Below are positions 1 to 7,700 of a stretch of 11,168 nucleotides of DNA, one piece after another. Position 1 is the first letter of the stretch, and every line of letters starts with the position of its first letter. Under the pieces are notes generated by a model that saw only the letters and a list, made by a program, of their open reading frames with translations, searched no databases and was not told the origin of the DNA. Made by a program: the position numbers and the translations under genes. This DNA comes from Deltaproteobacteria bacterium. GTDB lineage: Bacteria > Myxococcota_A > UBA796. The DNA is taken from assembly GCA_002707085.1 (NCBI GenBank), contig PALY01000036.1:5729-16896 (forward strand), written 5' to 3'.

Positions 1-1316
1 TCCGGCAATGGCTCGCGACCCATCTCTTGAATGAGGTGACGTTGCGTACGAACCAGTTTGTTGATCGTTTCGATCATATGAACAGGAATACGGATCGTTC
101 TCGCTTGGTCAGCAATCGCACGAGTAATGGCCTGACGAATCCACCACGTTGCATACGTGGAGAACTTGTAACCGCGACGGTACTCAAACTTTTCGACGGC
201 CTTCATCAGGCCGATGTTGCCTTCCTGGATCAAGTCCAAAAACTGAAGACCACGGTTGGTGTACTTCTTGGCAATACTGACCACCAAACGGAGGTTGGCT
301 TCCACCAGTTCACACTTCGCTTGTTCAGCCAATGCTGTTCCTCGGCGAACATCTCTCGATAGAATCCGCAGCTCTTCCCGCTCAACGAGAATACTGTCTT
401 CGACCTTCCGAATCCGACGCAATTCACGGCGAACGCGGCTGTCGAATTCAGCCCACTGGTCCACACTGATTCCAGTTTCTTTGACGACTTCGGCACCACC
501 ACGGTCTGGCGTACGACGTACTTTACGGATCATGCGGCGAAGATCTTCGACGTCCACTCCAGCTTCTCTGGCCACTTGAGAGATCGCCCGTTCACAGCGC
601 GCAACTTGGTCCCACGCCTGCTGGATCTCTTTGCATGTCAGGTTCATCACCGTAGTCGGAATTTCGATGGTTCCCATCTTCTTGATGAGCTTGACATCCG
701 CCTCATCCAATCGTTCTTGGTGTTCACGCTGACGCTTTTTGCTCTTCGCGCGATTCAAATCCTTCACAATACCCAAACGAATATCGGAGAGTTCTTGCAC
801 TTCCTCCAAAACCACAGGAAGTCTCTTGCCTTCAGAACTCGTCGTACGCCGTGGCTTCTTGCCACCACGAATCGCTTTTTCACATCGTTGTTCTTCTGCA
901 TCAATGAGGCGATTCAACATCCGAATGGTCACGGGTGCAGTAAGCACCGCGCGGTCAACGATGACTTCACCTTCTTCAATGCGCTTGGCAATCTCAATCT
1001 CACCTTCGCGGGAAAGCAGAGGCACTGTACCCATCTTTCGTAGATAGACCCGTACAGGATCGCTACTGCGTACAGCAGCCGCTTTTGTATCCTTGGCCTC
1101 ATCTTCTGGGCGCCCGCCCTTCTTTTGTGCCGCCTTCATCTGATTGACGACTTCAATGTCCATCTTATTGAACATGATCATCACGTCATCCAGCTGGTCG
1201 GCTGCGACAAGGTGGGTGGGGAGGACATTGTTCATTTCTTCATACGTGACATATCCACGCTTCTTACCAACTGAAATGAGTCCTTGAATCTCTTTTAGAT
1301 CCTTGTCTTTCAACAT
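1..1316 (-). CDS. rpoD: RNA polymerase primary sigma factor (sigma-70/RpoD), 3' end cut by window
   Basis: Reading from the ATG at 1316 to the window edge gives 438 uninterrupted codons and no stop, so this is the N-terminal part of the protein. It directs RNA polymerase core to housekeeping promoters. Seen: a region 1.1-like N-terminus (about residues 1-58, including [16 protein letters not shown]), region 1.2 ([18 protein letters not shown], 84-101, followed by [13 protein letters not shown]), a charged non-conserved region of about 200 residues, then an almost canonical region 2 ([18 protein letters not shown], 335-352; [20 protein letters not shown], 356-375; [19 protein letters not shown], 383-401). 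The last contains the aromatic residues that open the -10 element and the helix that reads it. Region 3 has just begun at the edge; regions 3.1-4.2 lie outside. A long non-conserved region and region 1.1 mark a group 1 sigma factor rather than an alternative one. AAGAGG at 1329-1324, 7 bases before the ATG, supports the start. It lies downstream of dnaG, the usual order. Confidence 0.97.
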   Translation of the reverse strand, partial: MLKDKDLKEIQGLISVGKKRGYVTYEEMNNVLPTHLVAADQLDDVMIMFNKMDIEVVNQMKAAQKKGGRPEDEAKDTKAAAVRSSDPVRVYLRKMGTVPLLSREGEIEIAKRIEEGEVIVDRAVLTAPVTIRMLNRLIDAEEQRCEKAIRGGKKPRRTTSSEGKRLPVVLEEVQELSDIRLGIVKDLNRAKSKKRQREHQERLDEADVKLIKKMGTIEIPTTVMNLTCKEIQQAWDQVARCERAISQVAREAGVDVEDLRRMIRKVRRTPDRGGAEVVKETGISVDQWAEFDSRVRRELRRIRKVEDSILVEREELRILSRDVRRGTALAEQAKCELVEANLRLVVSIAKKYTNRGLQFLDLIQEGNIGLMKAVEKFEYRRGYKFSTYATWWIRQAITRAIADQARTIRIPVHMIETINKLVRTQRHLIQEMGREPLP

Positions 1317-1323
1317 TATCGAA

Positions 1324-1329
1324 CCTCTT
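1324..1329 (-). promoter_or_regulatory. Ribosome binding site of rpoD
   Basis: AAGAGG on the minus strand, 7 bases before the ATG at 1316. It fixes the rpoD start, which also agrees with the family N-terminus. Confidence 0.65.
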
Positions 1330-1402
1330 CTGCTACGCGACGGGGGGGGAATGTACACGAATGCACATCGTAAACAGCTACTACAACTACAACTAGGGGT
1401 TT

Positions 1403-1438
1403 CCAGACGAGCAAACTCGTCGGCTTCGGGCGGTCTGG
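1403..1438 (-). other. Hairpin after dnaG, not a classical terminator
   Basis: On the minus strand GACGAG-TTTG-CTCGTC (1421-1406) is a perfect 6-bp stem with a 4-base loop. An outer pair, CCAGAC (1438-1433 read on the minus strand) with GTCTGG (1408-1403), can form around a shortened version of the inner stem. No U-rich run follows on the minus strand, so it does not meet the usual criteria for intrinsic termination. It could be a processing or attenuation element between dnaG and rpoD. Confidence 0.35.
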
Positions 1439-1459
1439 GTAGAAAAACCATACGGTTTG

Positions 1460-3274
1460 CTACCGAACGAAGCGTGTTCTGATCTCATCTTTCCTCTTCT
1501 GGAGGGCTGCCCGGATTTTCACCAGACTTAAATAGCTTGACTCGTCATCCGAAATGTTGCAAGCACGTATTTTGTTGTCAATGGAAACCAGCTCCCGATC
1601 TACGTACTCTTTCTCGAGCGTACACAGGTTTTGCCTCGCCGCAAAAGCCGCTTTGTCACTGGTTATTTGGCCAACCCTGCTTGCCGCTGCAACCAATACT
1701 GCGCGCACTCCAGGTTCTTGAACAAGATCTGTAACTTCTGTGACCGCGCGCCCCTTTAGCAGCAATGCGAAAGCATGTTTCGCGGGACCATAATCACTGA
1801 TCACCTCCGGTTCGGGACTTTGTTCAAGGATTTCTGGGACCACCATTTCGTGATGATGAATCAAAAGCCAAAACAAATGATTTAGCGCTTTATTCCCGCG
1901 CCAAATTTTGCCAACTGCGCCATTAGCGCCACTGGGAACCGTCGGTTCTACACTCCTTCTTCCTCTTCCTATGCCATCTTGAATGACACTTTCCGACAGG
2001 CCCAAAGCACTGGCCATCCGCGTCACTACAGCATGGCGGGCCGCTGAATCGTAGAGCCGAACAATTGGCATCAACTCTTCTACTGTTTTTTGCTTCCCTT
2101 CAGGGGACGCACCGTTTTTCTCTTGTTTACGGCGCAGCGCAAGCTCAAAGAGCGGCTCACTATTCAACAGTACATCTTCGAATGCAGACGATCCGTTCTT
2201 CATGATGAATTCATCCGGATCTTTTGCTTCCCCAAGATTCAGACGACGCGCGCCAATACCGGCTTCAATGAACATGGGGAGACTTTTCTCTGACGCTCGT
2301 AGCCCTGCCTCATCCGAATCAAACAAAGCCACAACTTTGCGGGTCAGGGGCCGAATCAAACGACAGTGCCCATCTGTAAGTGCCGTGCCACATGTAGCCA
2401 CTGCTTCTGCAAACCCAGCCTGATGAAGGGCAATCACGTCGAAATACCCCTCCACAATGAGCATTCTGTCATTATTTCGAACCGCTGAAAGAGCCTGGGA
2501 CAGACCATAAAGGACTTTTGACTTCTTATAGATCTCAGTTTCACTGGAATTGACATATTTGGGCGGGTCCTTTGGTACTGCATCGGACGTTCCGACCAAT
2601 GATTCAAGGACTCGCCCACCAAAGGCAACCACTTTGCCACTCCCATCAAGAATGGGAACCATGACGCGCCCTCGAAACAAATCGTAGGCATGATCGCCCT
2701 TGAAACGAATCAGTCCGGCTTTGTCAGCGTGAGATACGGAGTACCCCTTCTTCTGCAAATGTTGAAGAACACCATTCCAGCGCGCTGGAGCAAACCCAAG
2801 GCGAAAAGCTTTAATCGTTTCTTCGGTAAAGCCTCGTCCCTTCAGATAGTCCAAGGCAGGCTTACCCTCTGCCGTCGTGAGCAGCATCGAGTGATAATAA
2901 TGGGCAGCCTCTGAACAAATTTCGTACGCATCGGCACGCTCACGCCGTTGGCGTCCTTCCTCTTGGGTCAGCTCTCGTTGCTCGATTTCTATGCCGACCA
3001 TACCGGCCAACTCTTGCACCGCTGCGGGAAAATTAAGCCCTCTTGTTTTCATGATGAAACGAAAACAGTCGCCCCCCTCTCCACAACCAAAGCAATGAAA
3101 AATCTTCTTATGGGGAGTCACTGAAAAACTGGGCGTTTTCTCCTTGTGAAACGGACACAAGCCCATGTAGCTACCTGTCTGCCCCTTTCGCTTGAGCGAC
3201 ACTGTTTGACCCACCAACTCCACCATATCGATCCGTTCACGAATCGATTCAATGACAGCGGGCGCAATCGGCAT
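1460..3274 (-). CDS. dnaG: DNA primase DnaG
   Basis: 604 residues, within the usual 580-650 range. DnaG makes the RNA primers for the lagging strand and works with the replicative helicase. Seen: an N-terminal CHC2 zinc-binding domain with C40-P-F-H43 and C61-F-G-C64; the catalytic core with FRGRVMVPI (200-208) and [20 protein letters not shown] (239-258); a TOPRIM fold with the metal-binding glutamate in EGYFD (275-279) and the D-x-D pair in FDSDEAG (318-324, D319 and D321). All residues expected for zinc binding and catalysis are present. The C-terminal part (about 430-604), which in the family binds helicase, is poorly conserved and ends in a charged helix. The start lies 4 bases after the murA stop (TAG-CTAA-ATG) with no clear Shine-Dalgarno, so translation is probably coupled to murA. 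Confidence 0.97.
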   Translation of the reverse strand: MPIAPAVIESIRERIDMVELVGQTVSLKRKGQTGSYMGLCPFHKEKTPSFSVTPHKKIFHCFGCGEGGDCFRFIMKTRGLNFPAAVQELAGMVGIEIEQRELTQEEGRQRRERADAYEICSEAAHYYHSMLLTTAEGKPALDYLKGRGFTEETIKAFRLGFAPARWNGVLQHLQKKGYSVSHADKAGLIRFKGDHAYDLFRGRVMVPILDGSGKVVAFGGRVLESLVGTSDAVPKDPPKYVNSSETEIYKKSKVLYGLSQALSAVRNNDRMLIVEGYFDVIALHQAGFAEAVATCGTALTDGHCRLIRPLTRKVVALFDSDEAGLRASEKSLPMFIEAGIGARRLNLGEAKDPDEFIMKNGSSAFEDVLLNSEPLFELALRRKQEKNGASPEGKQKTVEELMPIVRLYDSAARHAVVTRMASALGLSESVIQDGIGRGRRSVEPTVPSGANGAVGKIWRGNKALNHLFWLLIHHHEMVVPEILEQSPEPEVISDYGPAKHAFALLLKGRAVTEVTDLVQEPGVRAVLVAAASRVGQITSDKAAFAARQNLCTLEKEYVDRELVSIDNKIRACNISDDESSYLSLVKIRAALQKRKDEIRTRFVR

Positions 3275-3278
3275 TTAG

Positions 3279-4598
3279 CTACACTGCGGCGGTGGTTTGC
3301 GCAGGACGTCCCACAACAACGGGAGTGTCTTCAGGCAATCGACGAATAGAAGCACCCAGGCTTTCGAGCTTTCCACAAAGACGCTCATAGCCACGGTCCA
3401 AGTGGTAAATCCGAAGCATTTCCGTTGTCCCTTCAGCCGACAATCCAGCAATCACGAGTGATGCGCTCGCACGTAGGTCTGTGGCCATCACTGTGGCCCC
3501 TGTCAGTCCTCCCCCGCCCTCAATCAATGCGGTGTTGCCGTTCAACTGAATGTTCGCGCCCATACGCAGAAGTTCCGCCACATGCATGAAGCGGTTTTCA
3601 AAAATGTTTTCCTGAACACTAGACTCACCTGCAGCAATGGCCATCAACGCGACCCATTGCGCCTGCATATCCGTAGGGAAACCGGGGTGCGGCTGTGTTG
3701 AAATACTCACAGGCTTCAGGTCACCACTTCGTCGACAACGAATCTGGTCACCGTCCACATCCACTTCACAACCTGTTTCACGGAGTGCATCAATCACAGC
3801 ACCCATGTCTTCTACGGGAGCGCCTTTTGCCACAACATCGCCACCCGTGGCGGCAGCAGCCAACAAATATGTGCCGGCTTCAATGCGATCTCCCATGATG
3901 GAATACGGTCGCCGAGCGGGACGCAGCGCAGGCACACCATCGATCTCTATCGTGTCCGTACCTTCACCCTTAATTCTCGCCCCCATAGAGCGAAGGAAGC
4001 GAGCGAGATCCACAATTTCAGGCTCTGCTGCTGCGTTGCGAATAACGCTCACACCTTCAGCAAGAACGGCGGCCATCATGATGTTTTCAGTACCTGTGAC
4101 TGTTGGGAAGTCCAAGGTCATGTCGGCGCCAACCAATTGGTCCACCTTGCCATGAATGTACCCACCATCTAATTCAAACGTACACCCAAGCGCTTCCAGC
4201 CCCTTCAAGTGTTGATCGATCGGCCGAACACCGATGGCACACCCTCCTGGCATCGAAACATGCGCTTGACCACACCGGGCCAACAACGGACCCAGCACAA
4301 GAACACTCGCGCGCATCTTGCGAACTACATCGTATGGAGCCTCACAAAACGCTATCCGAGTCGTATCCAGGCGCACCCGATCAGGACTGCCGCCTAAACC
4401 CACCAAGCTTGGGCAACCGACCCGACCCAACAATGAAAGCATAAAGCTCACATCAACGAGTTCAGGTACGTTGTGTAGTTCGTGTTCTCCGGGCGCAAGC
4501 AGTGTTGCAACCAAGATGGGAAGTGCAGCGTTCTTTGCACCGCTAACGGGAACGACACCATGTAGGGGTCTGCCGCCGTCTATGACCAATTTATCCAT
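3279..4598 (-). CDS. murA: UDP-N-acetylglucosamine 1-carboxyvinyltransferase MurA
   Basis: 439 residues. MurA transfers enolpyruvate from phosphoenolpyruvate to UDP-GlcNAc, the first committed step of peptidoglycan synthesis, in the cytoplasm. Seen: the N-terminal [11 protein letters not shown] with K22 and N23, matching the E. coli active-site numbering; [16 protein letters not shown] (93-108); the loop [10 protein letters not shown] with the catalytic cysteine C120 (C115 in E. coli), so the protein should have the fosfomycin-sensitive cysteine rather than the natural Asp variant; and [11 protein letters not shown] carrying the conserved catalytic aspartate. The frame stays open to an ATG at 4658, which would add 20 residues, but that site has no ribosome binding site. 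The ATG at 4598 has GAGGAG four bases upstream and gives the family-typical MDKLVIDGG start. It is first gene of the minus-strand operon with dnaG. Confidence 0.97.
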   Translation of the reverse strand: MDKLVIDGGRPLHGVVPVSGAKNAALPILVATLLAPGEHELHNVPELVDVSFMLSLLGRVGCPSLVGLGGSPDRVRLDTTRIAFCEAPYDVVRKMRASVLVLGPLLARCGQAHVSMPGGCAIGVRPIDQHLKGLEALGCTFELDGGYIHGKVDQLVGADMTLDFPTVTGTENIMMAAVLAEGVSVIRNAAAEPEIVDLARFLRSMGARIKGEGTDTIEIDGVPALRPARRPYSIMGDRIEAGTYLLAAAATGGDVVAKGAPVEDMGAVIDALRETGCEVDVDGDQIRCRRSGDLKPVSISTQPHPGFPTDMQAQWVALMAIAAGESSVQENIFENRFMHVAELLRMGANIQLNGNTALIEGGGGLTGATVMATDLRASASLVIAGLSAEGTTEMLRIYHLDRGYERLCGKLESLGASIRRLPEDTPVVVGRPAQTTAAV

Positions 4599-4602
4599 GA
4601 GG

Positions 4603-4608
4603 CTCCTC
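4603..4608 (-). promoter_or_regulatory. Ribosome binding site of murA
   Basis: GAGGAG on the minus strand, 4 bases before the ATG at 4598. It decides the murA start in favour of 4598 over the in-frame ATG at 4658. Confidence 0.7.
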
Positions 4609-4700
4609 GGGGATCGAAGGAAGGTTGTTGCACGATGCAGCACACCGTGAGATCCCACGAGCGGGGTTGAATGAGTACACGAAGAGAGACGTGAACTTGT

Positions 4701-4743
4701 TCTGTTTGCTTATGGCAGGGATCACTGCCATGCAACAAGCAGA
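4701..4743. promoter_or_regulatory. Long imperfect dyad between divergent murA and the pentapeptide/TPR gene
   Basis: The core is a perfect 7-bp inverted repeat, ATGGCAG (4712-4718) and CTGCCAT (4725-4731), with spacer GGATCA. Outside it TCTGTTTGCT (4701-4710) pairs with AACAAGCAGA (4734-4743) with one G-U and one mismatch, after a small bulge at T4711 opposite GC 4732-4733. It ends 19 bases before the ATG at 4763 and lies about 100 bases upstream of murA. Both readings are possible: an operator serving one or both divergent genes, or an RNA hairpin in the leader of the plus-strand gene. On the minus strand a weak promoter-like pair (TTGTTG, 18 bases, CATAAG) would place the core palindrome in its spacer; that is suggestive only. 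Confidence 0.5.
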
Positions 4744-4762
4744 AACCATGCCAAACAATTGA

Positions 4763-7700
4763 ATGAACCCGAAAATGTCGAGCGCAGGATACGATGTCTT
4801 CGTGAACCTCTCTTCACCAACGGCAGCAGATGTATTGGGGCGCGAACTTCGTGGACGTGTACTCGCAGGTGTGCAATTGGTGGGCCAAGATCTGCGACAA
4901 GTCGACCTTGTCTGCGCCAACCTGACCGGAGCAGACCTTAGCAAAGCCCATTTGGACGGCGCAGTCATGCACTCAGCCCGTCTTCGAGGAGCCAATCTGC
5001 TCGAAGCACAACTCGGTCAGCTTGCAGCAAGAGACGTAGATTTCGAAGGTGCAAATTTATCCGGTGCATACCTTGAAGGCGCCGATCTCACAGGAGCGGT
5101 TCTTCTGGAAGCCGATCTTCGAGGGGCGGATCTTCGGGGAGCAGATCTACGAAATGCTGATTTACGAAGAGCGGATCTATCAAATGCAAATTTAGATGGG
5201 GTCAACTTGGATGGGGCAGATCTGGCTGGAGCCCGATTCGACGGTGCCTCATTGCAGAATATTTCTGCGCGAAACTCCCGCCTCCGAAACCTTCCTGAAT
5301 CCACCGAAGCCCTGGTATCTGCCCTCCAAGCTGCTGGGGCATCCTCTCGTCCACCCCTGACCCTTGGTCGAGGAATTGCCCTACTGGCGCTGGTCACACA
5401 GTCGACTTTTCGTTCAATTCCCGTCCTCTTCAATCTTATATGGGCCGCTGCCGCACCCGTCCGACGAGCGATTGCACCGATCACGAAACCGATCCGCCCC
5501 ATCGCGGGAGCGGCGTATCGATCAATGCGCACCGCAGCACAGCAGGCCAGACACATACCCAAGGGCAGCATCACATTTGCCGGGCGCGCCGCTAAGTGGG
5601 CTGGAAAACGCTTCACACAAGAGGCTTCACGGGGACGTGAAATGGCCGCAAGAGTTCGACGCGAGGGGCAAGAAAGGCTCCGTCAAGCGGCTCTTGATAG
5701 AGCAGAGCAAACTCGACTGAAAGCTGAAAGAGCCGCCACCGCACGCGCTGAACGTGCAGCGAAAGCTCAAGCACAACTCCCCGGAGGACCTGGAGCCGAC
5801 TTGCGCGGTCAAAATCTACGCGGGAAACGACTCTCTTTTGCAGTATGGAACGAAGCTGACTTGAGAGAAGCAAGATTAGACGGGGCAACACTCGACCGTG
5901 CAGATCTTCGAAAAACACAAATAGGTGGTGCGAACCTGATGGGGACCCGGCTGCGAGAAACAGACCTGCGACAGGCGGACATGACCTTGTCTCGTTTGGA
6001 TGGTGCCAGGATGAGAGGCGCACTCCTTCAAGGAGCCATTGCGCGTGAAGCTGTATTCATCGATGCCGATCTGAGGGACGTGGATCTTCGTGGTGCAGAC
6101 CTTTCAATGGCCAACCTGACAGGTGCGGATCTTCGCGGCGCCAGGCTGAGCGGAGCGCAATTAAAAGACGCCAATCTGACGGGCGCACGCATGCCTGATG
6201 TCGACTTGGTCGATGCCATTTTGGATGGAGCCACTTTAGAACAGGCCGATCTAGCCAGTGTCCGATGGGCAGGCGCATCCGTAGAAGGCACGGATCTGAG
6301 TGGCGCCCTGGGCCTTACCAGCAAAGAGCGCGAAGCCCTGCGATTAAGAGGCGCCCGCGTAGACGACATTCATCTTGAACGAATTCTTGGGCGTGTTGGA
6401 GCCCGCCCCGTGCAGTTGGGAATGGGTGTCCTCGCCCTGGGTATGGGCGCATACCTGACCGCCCGGTTTGTGGGTTCTGATGTGATCGATCCCGCTCAAC
6501 TAGAAGTCCAAGCACAAAATCTACGAACCACGGATCCAACCGCAGCAAGTAGCCGGTATGTTGAGCTGGCTGGACTCGCTCGCCGTGTCGAAGATCAAGT
6601 CGGATACTTGATAGAAGCGGCTGCACTTTCTGAAACCGCAGGGGACTTCGATGAAGCAGAAGCCCTTCTTGTAGAGGCCATGGGTGCAGCCGAAAGCGTA
6701 CCCAGCATTGAAAATGAGACCAGGCTTCGGCTGGCTATGTTTTTTCATACCCACCAACGTTGGACCGATTCCCTCAAAAACGTTGAACTTCTTGTACAAG
6801 AAATAGACCAACCCACTGAGCAACGAGCGCGCGCAATTGTCTTGTATGACAAGAACCGAGAGGCCTTGGGACTCACCGATACTGGCCCCCGCGAAGCCAT
6901 ATTCTCCGCAATGGGCGAACTCCCAGAAACACAAGCCGCCCTTCGCTTGGCGCTATCCGATCTATACACAAACGATGGTGACATCCCACGCGCCCTTGAA
7001 GAGGTTGAGCAGGCTGAAGCGCTTGAAATCCCTGACGACCTACGCCTACGAGTGACCGAGTCTCAAGCTCGAATATATGACCGGTCCGGAGATCTCGACC
7101 GCTCGATTCGCACATGGGGGTCGGTCATCAAGAAAGCCGCGCCATCATCAATTGCACAACAGGCCGCCCAACTGGCCATCGCCGATCTTCATCTCCGCCA
7201 AGGTCGCATTACAATCGCGCAGGCGTTGCTCATTCAACTGCTGGCCACCGGAACAGATGACCGGATTCAGGGACGAGCACTTTTAGTCAAAGCCAGAATC
7301 GCGGAAAAACAAAAACGTCCCGATTCTGCGATTCAATCCTATCGAGCCGTCTTGGAAATTGAAGGTCTGGACATCGAGACCACAGAGGAAGCGCGCATCG
7401 CAATGGCGAGCTTGATGCTGTCAGACAAAGGTTCTGAACAAGCACAAGAAATGCTCTCAGACTTGGCTCCGGATGCAATCAACGAAGTCATGGCTCACGC
7501 CCGACTCGGAGAAGCCAGGCGCCATTTAGACGATGGTGAAGCTGTTGATGCACATCGCATCTACACATCGATATCCAACACCGAGGGACTCCCCTCCGAC
7601 GTACACCGAGCATCATTGGCGGGCTTGGGTGAAGCCTTGGCACAAATGGGAGAACTTCGCGATGCGCTGGACATCTGGCGAGACCTCCTCCGAGGGCAAA

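Larger units (their letters stand above)
1317..1459. other. dnaG-rpoD intergenic region with small inverted repeats
   Basis: 143 bases without a gene. It holds a run of eight G at 1342-1349, an interrupted palindrome ATGTACACGAATGCACAT at 1351-1368 (matching arms ATGT-C and G-ACAT), a short direct repeat of CTACAA at 1381-1392, and a hairpin-forming segment at 1403-1438. I could not identify a convincing -35/-10 pair for rpoD on the minus strand. Whether rpoD is read from the murA-dnaG transcript or from its own promoter here is therefore open. Confidence 0.5.

Noticed and set aside
27..1047. Several open plus-strand frames at the left end
   Set aside because: Antisense to rpoD, which is intact and conserved through this whole stretch but has no stop because it leaves the window.
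3637..4155. Open plus-strand frame of 172 codons opposite murA
   Set aside because: Antisense to a fully conserved murA; low-complexity Ser/Ala/Pro translation.
4591..4599. TTATCCATG resembling a DnaA box
   Set aside because: Two mismatches to TTATCCACA, single copy, and it is the start of the murA coding sequence.
4599..4658. 20-residue N-terminal extension of MurA from ATG 4658
   Set aside because: No Shine-Dalgarno, not family-like, whereas ATG 4598 has GAGGAG and the usual MurA N-terminus.
5090..5230. 15-base periodic repeats as a CRISPR-like or satellite array
   Set aside because: The period equals five codons and encodes in-register pentapeptides; no spacers are present.
5017..5616. 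Open minus-strand frame of 199 codons opposite pentapeptide block A
   Set aside because: Its Ser/Arg/Ala/Pro-rich five-residue pattern is the mirror of the pentapeptide codons; no ribosome binding site and no recognisable domain.
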